From Gehongia tenuis (GTDB lineage: Bacteria > Bacillota > Clostridia > Christensenellales > NSJ-53), in NCBI RefSeq assembly GCF_014384795.1, contig NZ_JACRSR010000007.1:1-64000 (forward strand): a DNA stretch of 64,000 nucleotides. Direction: 5' to 3'. The notes under the pieces were generated by a model. It was not told where the DNA came from. It saw nothing but the letters and a program-made list of their open reading frames with translations, and did no database searches. Of the stretch, positions 24,102 to 33,717 are shown one piece after another (position 1 is the stretch's first letter; each line of letters starts with the position of its first letter). The position numbers and the translations under genes were made by a program.

Positions 24102-26929
24102 CGCCTGCCCTGCTCCAGCGATTTTTTGAGAAAGCGGGCGGTGTGGCTGTCCGTATTTTTGACGATCTGTTCGGGAGTTCCCTTGGCGACCACTCTGCCG
24201 CCTCCATCGCCACCTTCCGGTCCGAGATCAATGATGTAGTCAGCGGTCTTGATCACGTCCAGATTGTGTTCAATCACCACCACCGTGTTGCCGCCGTCGG
24301 CCAGGCGCTGGAGAATTTCTACCAGTTTCCTCACATCGGCCACGTGCAGACCGGTGGTGGGCTCATCCAGAATGTACAGCGTGCTGCCGGTGCTCTTCTT
24401 GGACAGCTCGGTGGCCAGCTTCACCCGCTGAGCCTCGCCGCCGGACAGGGTGGTGGACGGCTGGCCCAGCTTGATATAGCCAAGGCCCACATCATTTAGC
24501 GTTTCCAACTTGCGGAAGATGGCGGGCAGCGGCCTGAAAAACTCCATGGCCTCCTCCACCGTCATATCCAAAACCTCATAGATGTTCTTGCCCTTGTATT
24601 TGACCTCCAGTGTCTCCCGGTTGTAGCGGTGGCCTTTGCAGACCTCGCAGGGCACATACACATCGGGCAGGAAGTGCATCTCAATCTTCAAAATACCATC
24701 GCCCTTGCAGGCCTCACACCGGCCGCCCTTGACATTAAAGGAGAAGCGGCTGTTCTTGTAACCTCTGGCCTTGGCGTCCACCGTTGCTGCAAAGACGTTT
24801 CGGATCTGATCGAACACGCCGGTGTAGGTGGCGGGGTTGGACCGCGGGGTGCGGCCAATGGGAGATTGATCGATGGCGATCACCTTATCCAGCTGCTCCA
24901 CGCCCTCCATGGCCGTGTAAGCTCCCGGGCGGGTCTTCGCCCGGTTTAAATCCCGAGCCAGCGCCTTGTAAAGAATCTCGTTGACCAGGCTGGATTTGCC
25001 CGATCCGGAGACACCGGTGACACAGGTAAATACACCCAGCGGGATCTTTACATTGAGATTATCCAGATTGTTCTCCCGGGCTCCCTTGATGGTAAGCCAC
25101 CCCTCAGGCTTTTTTCGCTTGGCAGGCACGGGAATAAACTTGCGGCCGCTCAGATAGTTGCCCGTCTCGGAGGCCGTATTGGCTTTGATCTCCTCCACCG
25201 TCCCCTGGGCCACCACATGGCCGCCGTGCTCTCCGGCACCCGGTCCAATGTCCACGATATGGTCCGCCGCATACATGGTGTCCTCATCATGCTCCACCAC
25301 GATCAGCGTATTGCCCAGATCCCGCAGATTCTTGAGGGTGGCCAGCAGGCGTTCGTTGTCTCTTTGATGCAGTCCGATGGAAGGCTCGTCCAGAATATAG
25401 AGCACGCCCACCAGGGAAGAGCCGATCTGGGTCGCCAGACGGATCCGCTGGGCTTCGCCGCCGGACAGGCTCCCCGCCGCCCGGGACAAAGTCAAATATT
25501 CAAGCCCGACATCCCGCAGGAAGCCCAGCCGGGCGTGGATTTCCTTTAAAATCTGGGCCGCAATCATCTCATCCTTTTCGGAAAGCTCCAGTTTCTTAAA
25601 AAATTCATCGGACTGCACCACCGACAGCCGGGTAAGCTGGGAGATGGACAATCCGCCCACCGTGACTGCCAGCGCTTCCTTCCGAAGCCGCTCCCCCTCG
25701 CAGTCCGGGCAGGGCACATTGGACATATACTGCTCGTACTCCTCCTTCATATAGTCGGAAGAGGTTTCCTTATAGCGGCGCTCCAGGTTGGTAATGACGC
25801 CCTCAAAAGGCGTATTGTAGGTTCCCGCTCCATACTGCCGCTCATAAGCCACCTTGATCTTTTTGCCACGGGTGCCGTAGAGAATGACATCCACCACGTC
25901 TTTTGGCAGATCCTTCACCGGCGTATCCAGGGAAAAACCATAGTGTTCCGCCAGCGCTCTAAAGTACATATTGGCCATACTGTCTGGGTCCTTCACCAGC
26001 CATCCGGAGGCTTGCACCGCACCCTCGGCAATGGATAAATTGGGATTGGGGATGATGAGCTCAGGATCAATCTTCATCATATAACCAAGGCCCGTGCAGG
26101 TGGGACAGGCGCCAAAGGGGCTGTTGAAGGAAAACATGCGGGGCGTGAGTTCCTCCAGGCTGATGCCGCACTCGGGACAGGCATAGTTCTGGCTGAAGAG
26201 CATCTCCTCGCCGTCCACCACGTCCACCAGCACCACATCGCCGGTGAGTTTCAGCGCCGTCTCCAGAGAATCGGACAGACGCCGCTCAATGCCCGCCTTG
26301 ACCACCAGGCGGTCCACCATGATCTCAATGGTATGCTTCTTTTTGCGGTCCAGCGGAATCTTATCCCCGAGGTCATAGACCTCGCCGTCCACCCGGGCCC
26401 GAACATAGCCGTTCTTCTTCATATCCTCCAGAAGCTTCAAATATTCGCCTTTTCGGCCCCGGATCACCGGCGCCATCACCTGAATGCGGGTCCGCTCCGG
26501 CAGAGCCATCACCTGGTCCACCATCTGGTCGATGGACTGCTGATGGATCTCCTTGCCGCAGTTCGGGCAGTGAGGGGTGCCAATTCTAGCATAGAGCAGT
26601 CGAAAATAGTCGTAGATCTCCGTTACCGTTCCCACAGTGGAACGGGGATTGCGGCTGGTCGTCTTTTGATCGATGGAGATGGCCGGCGACAGCCCGTCGA
26701 TATAGTCCACATCGGGTTTCTCCATCTGACCCAAAAACTGCCGGGCATAGGAGGAAAGGGATTCCACATACCGGCGCTGTCCCTCAGCATAGATGGTGTC
26801 AAAGGCGAGCGAGGATTTCCCCGAGCCGGACAGGCCCGTGAAAACCACCAGTTTGTCTCTCGGGATATCGATATTGACGTTCTTGAGGTTGTGCTCCCGG
26901 GCTCCCTCAATATGAATCATGTTCTGCAT
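24098..26929 (-). CDS. uvrA: excinuclease ABC subunit A
   Basis: 943 residues. Dimeric ABC-type ATPase that scans DNA for bulky lesions and loads UvrB. Two Walker A motifs ([13 protein letters not shown] near 31, [13 protein letters not shown] near 640) and two ABC signatures ([26 protein letters not shown]). Zinc modules are CPNCGKE, CPECGIS/CPTC and [14 protein letters not shown]. The ATG at 26929 follows GGAG, 7 bp after the uvrB stop; further in-frame upstream starts overlap uvrB and are not needed. Second gene of uvrB-uvrA. Confidence 0.97.
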   Translation of the reverse strand: MQNMIHIEGAREHNLKNVNIDIPRDKLVVFTGLSGSGKSSLAFDTIYAEGQRRYVESLSSYARQFLGQMEKPDVDYIDGLSPAISIDQKTTSRNPRSTVGTVTEIYDYFRLLYARIGTPHCPNCGKEIHQQSIDQMVDQVMALPERTRIQVMAPVIRGRKGEYLKLLEDMKKNGYVRARVDGEVYDLGDKIPLDRKKKHTIEIMVDRLVVKAGIERRLSDSLETALKLTGDVVLVDVVDGEEMLFSQNYACPECGISLEELTPRMFSFNSPFGACPTCTGLGYMMKIDPELIIPNPNLSIAEGAVQASGWLVKDPDSMANMYFRALAEHYGFSLDTPVKDLPKDVVDVILYGTRGKKIKVAYERQYGAGTYNTPFEGVITNLERRYKETSSDYMKEEYEQYMSNVPCPDCEGERLRKEALAVTVGGLSISQLTRLSVVQSDEFFKKLELSEKDEMIAAQILKEIHARLGFLRDVGLEYLTLSRAAGSLSGGEAQRIRLATQIGSSLVGVLYILDEPSIGLHQRDNERLLATLKNLRDLGNTLIVVEHDEDTMYAADHIVDIGPGAGEHGGHVVAQGTVEEIKANTASETGNYLSGRKFIPVPAKRKKPEGWLTIKGARENNLDNLNVKIPLGVFTCVTGVSGSGKSSLVNEILYKALARDLNRAKTRPGAYTAMEGVEQLDKVIAIDQSPIGRTPRSNPATYTGVFDQIRNVFAATVDAKARGYKNSRFSFNVKGGRCEACKGDGILKIEMHFLPDVYVPCEVCKGHRYNRETLEVKYKGKNIYEVLDMTVEEAMEFFRPLPAIFRKLETLNDVGLGYIKLGQPSTTLSGGEAQRVKLATELSKKSTGSTLYILDEPTTGLHVADVRKLVEILQRLADGGNTVVVIEHNLDVIKTADYIIDLGPEGGDGGGRVVAKGTPEQIVKNTDSHTARFLKKSLEQGRR

Positions 26930-26936
26930 GGGTCCA

Positions 26937-28925
26937 TTACTCCTTGTTCTGTTCTCTTCTGAGTTGGATGATGCGGTCACGAAGGCTTGCGGCCAGTTCA
27001 AAATCAAGCTGCTGAGCGGCTTTCTTCATCTGGGTCTCCAGGCGGCGGATCATCTTGCCCACGTCCTTGGGCTGCAGGGCAGCCTTCTCCGCCTCCTCCC
27101 GCGTCTTATCCTCCTCCAGATCATGGGTGATCTCCAGGCTGTCCCTCACCGCCTTCTTCACGCTCTCCGGCGTGATGCCGTGCTCCTCGTTGAAGGCGGC
27201 CTGCAGAGCCCGTCTCCTGTTGGTCACATCCAGGGTCCTGCGCATGGAATCGGTGATGGTGTCGGCATACATGATGACCCGGCCGTCCACATTTCGGGCG
27301 GCACGGCCCACGGTCTGAATCATGGAGGTCTCGGACCGGAGAAAACCCTCCTTGTCCGCATCCAGGATAGCGATGAGCGCCACCTCCGGAAGATCCAGTC
27401 CCTCCCGAAGCAGGTTGATGCCCACCAGCACATCGAATACGCCCAGCCTGAGATCCCGGATAATTTCCGTGCGCTCCAGCGTATCAATGTCGGAGTGAAG
27501 ATAGCGTACCTTGATCTCCAGCTCCCGCAGGTAATCCGTCAAGCTCTCCGCGAACTTCTTGGTCAGCGTGGTCACCAGCACCCGGTAGCCCTGAGAGGTG
27601 ATCTTGCGAATCTCGCCCACCAGATCGTCCACCTGACCGCGAATGGGCCGGACCTCGATCACCGGGTCGAGAAGCCCGGTAGGCCGGATGATCTGCTCCA
27701 CCGTCTGTTCCGAACGTTCCAGCTCGTAGGGCGCCGGCGTAGCGCTCACATACACCACCTGATGGGTGCGCCCCTGAAACTCCTCAAATTTGAGGGGACG
27801 GTTGTCCAATGCCGCCGGCAGACGAAAACCGTATTCCACCAACGCTTCCTTGCGAGCCCGGTCACCATTGTACATGGCCCGAATCTGCGGCACGGTCACA
27901 TGAGACTCGTCAATAAACAGCAAAAAGTCCTTGGGGAAGTAATCCAGCAGCGTAAAAGGCGGTTCGCCGGGATAGCGCCCGTCCATATAACGGCTGTAAT
28001 TTTCAATGCCCGTACAGTATCCAATCTCCCGGAGCATCTCAATATCAAAATTGGTTCTCTGCTGGATGCGCTGGGCCTCCAAGAGCTTGCCCTGGCTTTC
28101 AAAGAAGCGGGTCTGATCGGCCAGGTCCCCCTCAATCATCTGAATAGCCCGGTCCATATTCTCCCGGGAGGTCACGTAATGGGTGGCGGGAAAAATGGCC
28201 GCATGAGCCCTGAGTGCCACCACCTCGCCGGTGAGAACATCCACTTCGGTCAACCGGTCAATTTCATCGCCAAAGAACTCCACCCGAATCGCATGGCTGA
28301 GCTCATTCGCGGGGAAAATTTCCACCACGTCCCCCCGTACCCGGAAGGTACCGCGCACGAAGTTGATATCGTTGCGCTCGTACTGGATCTCCACAAGCCG
28401 CTCAAGCACATGCTCCCGTTCCACGGCCATTCCCGGCCGCAGTGAGATGCTCATCTTGTAATAGTCCTCAGGCGCGCCCAAACCATAGATGCAGGACACG
28501 CTGGCCACCACAATCACGTCCTCCCGCTCGTTCAGCGAACAGGTAGTGCTGTTCCGAAGCCGGCTGATCTCATCGTTGATGGAGGAATCCTTGGCAATAT
28601 AAGTATCGGAGGACGCAATATAGGCCTCTGGTTGGTAATAATCGTAATAACTGACAAAATATTCAACAGCATTGTTGGGAAAGAATTCTCTGAATTCGGA
28701 ACAAAGCTGGGCTGCAAGCGTCTTGTTGTGGGCAATCACTAAGGTGGGCTTTTGCACCTTCTCAATCACGTTCGCCATGGTGAAGGTCTTGCCTGAACCG
28801 GTCACGCCCAGGATAACCTGGTCCCGATAACCGGACAGGATGCCATTTGCAATTTTCTCTATGGCCTGGGGCTGATCGCCAGCAGGCGTATAGGGGGATA
28901 CCAGTTCAAACCGCTTCTTTTCCAT
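26937..28925 (-). CDS. uvrB: excinuclease ABC subunit B
   Basis: 662 residues from ATG 28925, chosen for a GGAG 6 bp upstream and because the protein then begins [22 protein letters not shown] like other UvrB proteins; ATGs at 28937, 28961 and 28973 are possible. Damage-verifying helicase-like subunit: Walker [11 protein letters not shown], the beta-hairpin region ([21 protein letters not shown]), DEAD-like FIDESHV, motif [11 protein letters not shown], and a C-terminal UVR motif that binds UvrC. Cotranscribed with uvrA. Promoter at 28983-29010. Confidence 0.97.
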   Translation of the reverse strand: MEKKRFELVSPYTPAGDQPQAIEKIANGILSGYRDQVILGVTGSGKTFTMANVIEKVQKPTLVIAHNKTLAAQLCSEFREFFPNNAVEYFVSYYDYYQPEAYIASSDTYIAKDSSINDEISRLRNSTTCSLNEREDVIVVASVSCIYGLGAPEDYYKMSISLRPGMAVEREHVLERLVEIQYERNDINFVRGTFRVRGDVVEIFPANELSHAIRVEFFGDEIDRLTEVDVLTGEVVALRAHAAIFPATHYVTSRENMDRAIQMIEGDLADQTRFFESQGKLLEAQRIQQRTNFDIEMLREIGYCTGIENYSRYMDGRYPGEPPFTLLDYFPKDFLLFIDESHVTVPQIRAMYNGDRARKEALVEYGFRLPAALDNRPLKFEEFQGRTHQVVYVSATPAPYELERSEQTVEQIIRPTGLLDPVIEVRPIRGQVDDLVGEIRKITSQGYRVLVTTLTKKFAESLTDYLRELEIKVRYLHSDIDTLERTEIIRDLRLGVFDVLVGINLLREGLDLPEVALIAILDADKEGFLRSETSMIQTVGRAARNVDGRVIMYADTITDSMRRTLDVTNRRRALQAAFNEEHGITPESVKKAVRDSLEITHDLEEDKTREEAEKAALQPKDVGKMIRRLETQMKKAAQQLDFELAASLRDRIIQLRREQNKE

Positions 28926-28982
28926 TTCACGCTCCATTCGGTCCCAAGGACCAAAATCCATTTTCTTCGACATTCCGCGTCT

Positions 28983-29010
28983 ATTGTACCACATGTTTGT
29001 TCGTCTGTAA
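28983..29010 (-). promoter_or_regulatory. SigA promoter of uvrBA with overlapping inverted repeat
   Basis: TTACAG (29005-29010), 16 bp, TACAAT (28983-28988) with an extended-10 TG. A perfect palindrome TGTTCG-N9-CGAACA (28998-29018) overlaps the -35. It does not match the Firmicutes LexA box (CGAAC-N4-GTTCG), whose half-sites are in the opposite order. Confidence 0.6.
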
Positions 29011-29060
29011 CGCGAACATTTAATGATTATTATTGGAAAAATCCATAAGTTTATCAAGTA

Positions 29061-29091
29061 AAAGAAAAAGACGAACATAACGCTCGTCTAA
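29061..29091 (-). repeat. left direct repeat (terminator) bounding the polysaccharide island
   Basis: A 31-bp sequence matching 40662-40692 with one mismatch (C versus T at the 23rd base). It contains an imperfect GACGAAC hairpin followed on the minus strand by a T5 tract, so it also terminates the island operon 12 bp past the flippase stop. Confidence 0.85.
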
Positions 29092-29102
29092 AGAAATGAA
29101 AT

Positions 29103-30620
29103 TTACTTTCCAAGATGTACGATGCGGAGAATTTTTGTAAAAGCCTCCATTGTCTGCTGCCTATTAAATAGCATGCCAAGTACAAAGGCGATAATACTGT
29201 TACCAACCGCTAGAATAAACGCACATATAAAAAAGCTGAGATAACCATCAATCTTTGGCAATAATTTTAATTCCAAGATTCCCAAAGGAACCGCCGTTAT
29301 AGCAAAGGGTAATAATAGACCCAGCAGAGATTTAATTTTCTTTGTAAAAAAACGGCAATGTATGAAACCTATCTCCAAAATTGCAAGTATAATCGCCGTA
29401 AGCAATACGGAGCAAAGAATACCATAAATACCAGCTATCAACACACCAGCTGACATTGTAAAAATCAATGTGATGGTAGCCACGATTTGGATTTGCTTGC
29501 TGATTCTAAAGTTGCCTGACATATTAATCATATGCCCACTTGGAATATGAATCATTTCAAAAAAAGTGATACATACCAAAAGTAAAGCAATGATTGGTTT
29601 TTCATAATTTGTATCCGAAACACCATGAGTGTACACGGCAACAAATGGAATAATTAACACTGCAGCTGTTGTAAGTAGAATAAATAACGCCATAAATACG
29701 ATAAACTGATAGAGTTTAAAGGTCGGCCATACTTCTTCACGCTTCTTGGTCGCCATCATTTCCCCCAGCCCCAGACGGGGAGCATCAATCAAGCCCTGCA
29801 TCACACCTTTAAGAAGCACAAATACATTATTATAAACTGCATATACGCTGGCTAAAAGAGTTCCACCATCCGCAGAGATAGAAATAAATACTATCGGCGC
29901 TGTATTATAAATGACGCCAGTAATTTTCTGGATCATTACATCTTTTGTGCCCTGAATTGCTGAAAAATCTGGTTTGGCTTTAAAATCAAGAAATCTATAA
30001 TGTTTCTTTACATAAAAACCGATTAAAATACTATTTATTATTGCCATAACCATAGTTACAGCACGGATCATCCACATCTTACCGGAACACAAGACCAAAA
30101 TTATATTAATTATATGCCCCAAGGTAATGGTTAACAGCGTAATAAGAGATATGATATATTCTTTTTGATCTGCCTGCAAAAGAATACGATATTTTGTAGC
30201 AAAAAATAAATTAAAGGCAGCAGGCACGATTGCCATCATCATGACAGTAAAAATCAGCTCTGCCGGCAAACCACTGTTGACCACGAGTGTATAGCCAGCT
30301 GCAACCGCTACACCCGCTCCCAAAAAAATAATACCGATTTTTCTAAATGTCTTATGCGTTGCGGAAAGAATTTGATTTACACGATCATAATCCCCCGCAT
30401 AATATGGATGAAACATTGCTACATTGGTAGCAATGGTAAAACCACCTTCCAATAGCAAAAGTATATTTACTAACTGGGAGGCTGTCGAATTCAAGCCGTT
30501 AAAATCAGAGCCAAATACATCTATGACTAATTTCGTAACCACCATGCCCAGCAAACCATTCATCAAAGTCAGAAGCATGGCTGCTGTGGCATTTAAGATG
30601 CTCTTTTTTCCTCTTTGCAC
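29103..30620 (-). CDS. wzx: polysaccharide flippase (Wzx/MATE-like, MOP superfamily)
   Basis: 505 residues with 12-14 hydrophobic segments; predicted to move lipid-linked repeat units across the cytoplasmic membrane. N-terminal NATAAMLLTLMNGLLGMVVTK and GGFTIATNVAMFHPYYAGDYDRVNQILSA resemble the polysaccharide_synt family. The start is GTG at 30620 with AGGAG upstream. Last gene of the island operon; the repeat-terminator follows. No Wzy-type polymerase accompanies it. Confidence 0.88.
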   Translation of the reverse strand: MQRGKKSILNATAAMLLTLMNGLLGMVVTKLVIDVFGSDFNGLNSTASQLVNILLLLEGGFTIATNVAMFHPYYAGDYDRVNQILSATHKTFRKIGIIFLGAGVAVAAGYTLVVNSGLPAELIFTVMMMAIVPAAFNLFFATKYRILLQADQKEYIISLITLLTITLGHIINIILVLCSGKMWMIRAVTMVMAIINSILIGFYVKKHYRFLDFKAKPDFSAIQGTKDVMIQKITGVIYNTAPIVFISISADGGTLLASVYAVYNNVFVLLKGVMQGLIDAPRLGLGEMMATKKREEVWPTFKLYQFIVFMALFILLTTAAVLIIPFVAVYTHGVSDTNYEKPIIALLLVCITFFEMIHIPSGHMINMSGNFRISKQIQIVATITLIFTMSAGVLIAGIYGILCSVLLTAIILAILEIGFIHCRFFTKKIKSLLGLLLPFAITAVPLGILELKLLPKIDGYLSFFICAFILAVGNSIIAFVLGMLFNRQQTMEAFTKILRIVHLGK

Positions 30621-30689
30621 AATAATTTATTACTCCTATAGATTTATCGAAATAAAATTCCGAAATTTATGGCGCCTTGTCCTCATCAT

Positions 30690-31910
30690 TTATTTGTTAT
30701 TTTCAGCGCCTAACATTTTAACGATCTTCCCGCATTGTGCCTTGGGCGTCTTTTGCTCCAAAATAAATTTTCGACTAATGCTTCCGATATTCTGTCTAGT
30801 TTGGACATTTAGACTGCAGATTTCCACTATCTTAGCACGCAACGCCTCCACAGTATTATCCGGTACATAATGAATATAATCACCATATTCCTCCGGAAAT
30901 CCATCCAGTCGGTAACCAATCACCGGTTTCCCAGAAGCTAAATATTCCATGGTTTTAGAAGGAAAACTATATTTCGTATATTCCCCACTATTTTGCCTTG
31001 GATTTACTAGGACCGTAGACTGCTGTTGTAATTCAGCAATTTTTTCTCCATTTACAAAGCCGTAATATTTCACACGCTTTGTTTTTTTAGCCATATCCTC
31101 AACGTAGGAAGCAAGCTCCCCAGCGCCACATATCCACAATTCATACGCGCTGTCATCAATTCCACATACCGCCTCTACTAGATTTTTTATACCATAAGCC
31201 TCTCGTAAAGCACCTGAATAAAAAATGATTTTCTTTTCATCCTCTGAATGAACGGCATGCTGATCTTGTTTATCTCCGCCATAAATTCCTTCTACAACTA
31301 CATAGGGCTTGTCCCCAATTCCCAGCTTATCCACCATATATTTTGTAGTAAGGATATACATATCAAATCTTTTTTCCAGCCACAGTTTTAAATGACTGTA
31401 CATTTCATGCACCTGTTTCCACCTGCCGCGACCTACAAACGAGGCCACAGTCGTAGGAACATCAGGCGCAATTATCACCGTTTTAACTCGAGGATGCAAC
31501 TTTTTTTGAAGCAGAATCGGGATACATAAATATGGATGAGCATCATATACAAATATGACAAGATCTTTATCCGAGTGCCCTCTTATCCATTTCCCTAAGC
31601 TGGTGAAAGTTGTAATTGCTTTTGAAAATTGTTTAAAAATAGGCAGATTAATATATCCCGTATGAACATCTTCAGATTGTTCAGTATGCGACCACTTCTG
31701 CTGCCTAATTAGTATCTTGGGATAGTTTGGATAAGTAGGAATCGGAATAGTATTAATCAACGTAATCGGCCTTAAAAGATTGTCGTCTAGACCATGAATA
31801 ATGCTACTATTGAGATTATGGTCAGCAAGAGACAGTGGGACTTTGCTGTCCTTCTGCAATAGATCATAATAATTCATATCAAAAATGCTGCTGCAAAAAC
31901 AAATTTCCAT
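30690..31910 (-). CDS. family 4-type glycosyltransferase
   Basis: 406 residues from ATG 31910 (GGAG upstream). GT-B fold: the C-terminal domain has IIFYSGALREAYGIKNLVEAV, LWICGAGELASYVEDMA, VKYYGFVNGEKIAELQQQSTVLVNPR, and the donor-site ESFPSKTMEYLASGKPVI-like element (YSFPSKTMEYLASGKPVIG). Donor and acceptor unknown. Sits between the SDR and flippase genes in the operon and presumably adds one sugar of the repeat unit. Confidence 0.9.
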   Translation of the reverse strand: MEICFCSSIFDMNYYDLLQKDSKVPLSLADHNLNSSIIHGLDDNLLRPITLINTIPIPTYPNYPKILIRQQKWSHTEQSEDVHTGYINLPIFKQFSKAITTFTSLGKWIRGHSDKDLVIFVYDAHPYLCIPILLQKKLHPRVKTVIIAPDVPTTVASFVGRGRWKQVHEMYSHLKLWLEKRFDMYILTTKYMVDKLGIGDKPYVVVEGIYGGDKQDQHAVHSEDEKKIIFYSGALREAYGIKNLVEAVCGIDDSAYELWICGAGELASYVEDMAKKTKRVKYYGFVNGEKIAELQQQSTVLVNPRQNSGEYTKYSFPSKTMEYLASGKPVIGYRLDGFPEEYGDYIHYVPDNTVEALRAKIVEICSLNVQTRQNIGSISRKFILEQKTPKAQCGKIVKMLGAENNK

Positions 31911-31933
31911 TCCAAATCTCCACAATTCGGTCC

Positions 31934-32989
31934 TTAAAACGTTGTATCCGTCATCCTTTTATACATTTCAGATAATCCAACCCGCGGAATCCATCCCAAG
32001 GATTCAATCTTCGTTGTATCTAAAAATAAATAATGATTTGGAGGGTATTTTACATTCTCCCTGGCATTATTTTTAATCACAACCGATGATCTTTTGGGGC
32101 CGCATAAAACTCTTGCTACCATCTCGGCCATCTCCTTGATGGAACAATAAGTTTCTTTATTCGCAACATTATAGGCCTCTCCCGATCCGCCTTCCAATAG
32201 TATCATCAAAATGGCTGACACAGCGTCCATAGTATATACATACATTCTTTCGCTTGAACCATCTGTCAGAAGAACAATATCATCTCCTTTTTGCGCGCAC
32301 CGCGCAAATTGTGCAAACACACGCCGATCTTCTCTGTCAATCCCCGGCCCAAAAGTTTGAGCAAGTCTGGCGATTTTAACATTAACATCATATTCTGATG
32401 CGTAAGAAATACAAAGATTCTCCGCCATTCTTTTACTTTCTGGATAACAGCTGCGCACGGACAACGGATTTACATCCCCAAGATCATCCTCAGTTAAAAT
32501 AGCTTTAACATGAGGAGAACCGTATACTTCCATGCTTGATAGATAAACTACCGAAGTAACGGCCTTTTGTTTTGCAAGCTCAAGTACATTTATGGTGCCT
32601 TCAAGCGAAGTCTTTATAGTTTCAACAGGGTGCTTTATAAAGGCATCGCTTTCTGTAACGCTTGCACCATGAATTATATAGTCAATTTTTTCATCAATCT
32701 TTGGCAGAGACCGTACATCGCCAATTATGAAGTCCAGGTTATGATGCGATTTAAGCAGATTTTCAAATTTAGCTTTCCCTTTCTCATAGCTTCTTGTCAA
32801 GGCCAAAACTCTGACATTAATATTTCTTTTTGCACACGAATAAACAATTGCGCCAACAACTGTTTGGCCAATTAATCCAGTGGCTCCCGTAACAAATACG
32901 GTTTTCCCTCTAAATCTCTCCCATTTTAATGCAGACTCCGTCGAAATATTTTCTAAATCTGCATGATACACATCCAATTCAGTCCACAT
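31934..32989 (-). CDS. NAD-dependent epimerase/dehydratase (extended SDR)
   Basis: 351 residues from ATG 32989 (GAGGTGGT upstream). Rossmann motif FVTGATGLIGQTV, then YIIHGASVTESDAF, Ser in VVYLSSMEVYG, and the YxxxK-like pair in CYPESKRMAEN. Resembles nucleotide-sugar 4,6-dehydratases or epimerases. Being next to the IspD/TarI-type cytidylyltransferase, it could act on a CDP-linked sugar or alditol, but it is not a TarJ-type (medium-chain) reductase. Substrate unresolved. Confidence 0.85.
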   Translation of the reverse strand: MWTELDVYHADLENISTESALKWERFRGKTVFVTGATGLIGQTVVGAIVYSCAKRNINVRVLALTRSYEKGKAKFENLLKSHHNLDFIIGDVRSLPKIDEKIDYIIHGASVTESDAFIKHPVETIKTSLEGTINVLELAKQKAVTSVVYLSSMEVYGSPHVKAILTEDDLGDVNPLSVRSCYPESKRMAENLCISYASEYDVNVKIARLAQTFGPGIDREDRRVFAQFARCAQKGDDIVLLTDGSSERMYVYTMDAVSAILMILLEGGSGEAYNVANKETYCSIKEMAEMVARVLCGPKRSSVVIKNNARENVKYPPNHYLFLDTTKIESLGWIPRVGLSEMYKRMTDTTF

Positions 32990-33000
32990 TCGATACCACC

Positions 33001-33717
33001 TCAACCAAAAATCTGAGAATTTTCTCTCGCATCAACGATAGCCCGGAAAATATAAAAGTCGTTAGGAGTTGTGATTTTTATATTTTCTGGTGAACCTTCT
33101 ACCATGTATAGTGGATAACCATAATGGCGCATCATACTCGCGCTATCAATAAATTCTTTTAAGCCTTCCTCAATAGCCTTCATATGCGCTTCAAAGATAT
33201 GTCCCAAATAAAAGCTTTGAGGAGCTTTCGCAAATACGACTTTACTTCTATCGAAGATATCCCCCAATGTTCCGTCTTCATTTCCAACCGCAACCGTTTC
33301 CACTACATGGGACACCGTAATGGCATTCCCGTTTTTCAGCACAGATTCAATATTGAGAGATATTGTTTCCCTGTCAATTAGGGGGCGTACTCCATCATGA
33401 ATTAATACCACCGTGTCATCTGGATATCTATCGTGCAACGCTCTCAACCCATGAAAGATTGACTCCTGTCCATTCGCACCTCCTGGAACAATTTCTACTA
33501 CTTTCTCAATAGAAAATTTTTTGAGGAGACATTTTAGATGCTCTATCCAAGTTTCCAAGCATACAACAACTATTGCATCAATATCTTGGTGCTTTTCAAA
33601 ATGCTCCAGAGTATGGATAATGATAGGCTTCCCGTGCAATTCAAGAAACTGCTTGGGTAATGTTCTAGAATTCATTCTCTGGCCAGTGCCTCCGGCAAAA
33701 ATAAGAGCGGTATTCAT
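33001..33717 (-). CDS. IspD/TarI-family cytidylyltransferase
   Basis: 238 residues with N-terminal IFAGGTGQRMNSRTLPKQFLEL (CTP-binding loop), VLIHDGVRPLID, the EAT-like site at SHVVETVAVG, and KAPQSFYLGHI where IspD has TPQxF. In this context (a polyol-phosphate transferase overlapping upstream) it is more likely to make a CDP-alditol such as CDP-ribitol than to be the isoprenoid enzyme IspD. Overlaps both neighbours by 4 bp or lies next to them, so tightly coupled. Confidence 0.87.
   Translation of the reverse strand: MNTALIFAGGTGQRMNSRTLPKQFLELHGKPIIIHTLEHFEKHQDIDAIVVVCLETWIEHLKCLLKKFSIEKVVEIVPGGANGQESIFHGLRALHDRYPDDTVVLIHDGVRPLIDRETISLNIESVLKNGNAITVSHVVETVAVGNEDGTLGDIFDRSKVVFAKAPQSFYLGHIFEAHMKAIEEGLKEFIDSASMMRHYGYPLYMVEGSPENIKITTPNDFYIFRAIVDARENSQIFG

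Noticed and set aside
28991..29018. Classical LexA/DinR SOS box for uvrBA
   Set aside because: Half-sites are in the order GTTCG...CGAAC, not CGAAC-N4-GTTCG; the best standard alignment matches only one half.
33001..33717. Housekeeping ispD
   Set aside because: Embedded and translationally coupled in an AT-rich surface-polysaccharide operon beside a polyol-phosphate transferase; a TarI-like role is more likely, though not proven.
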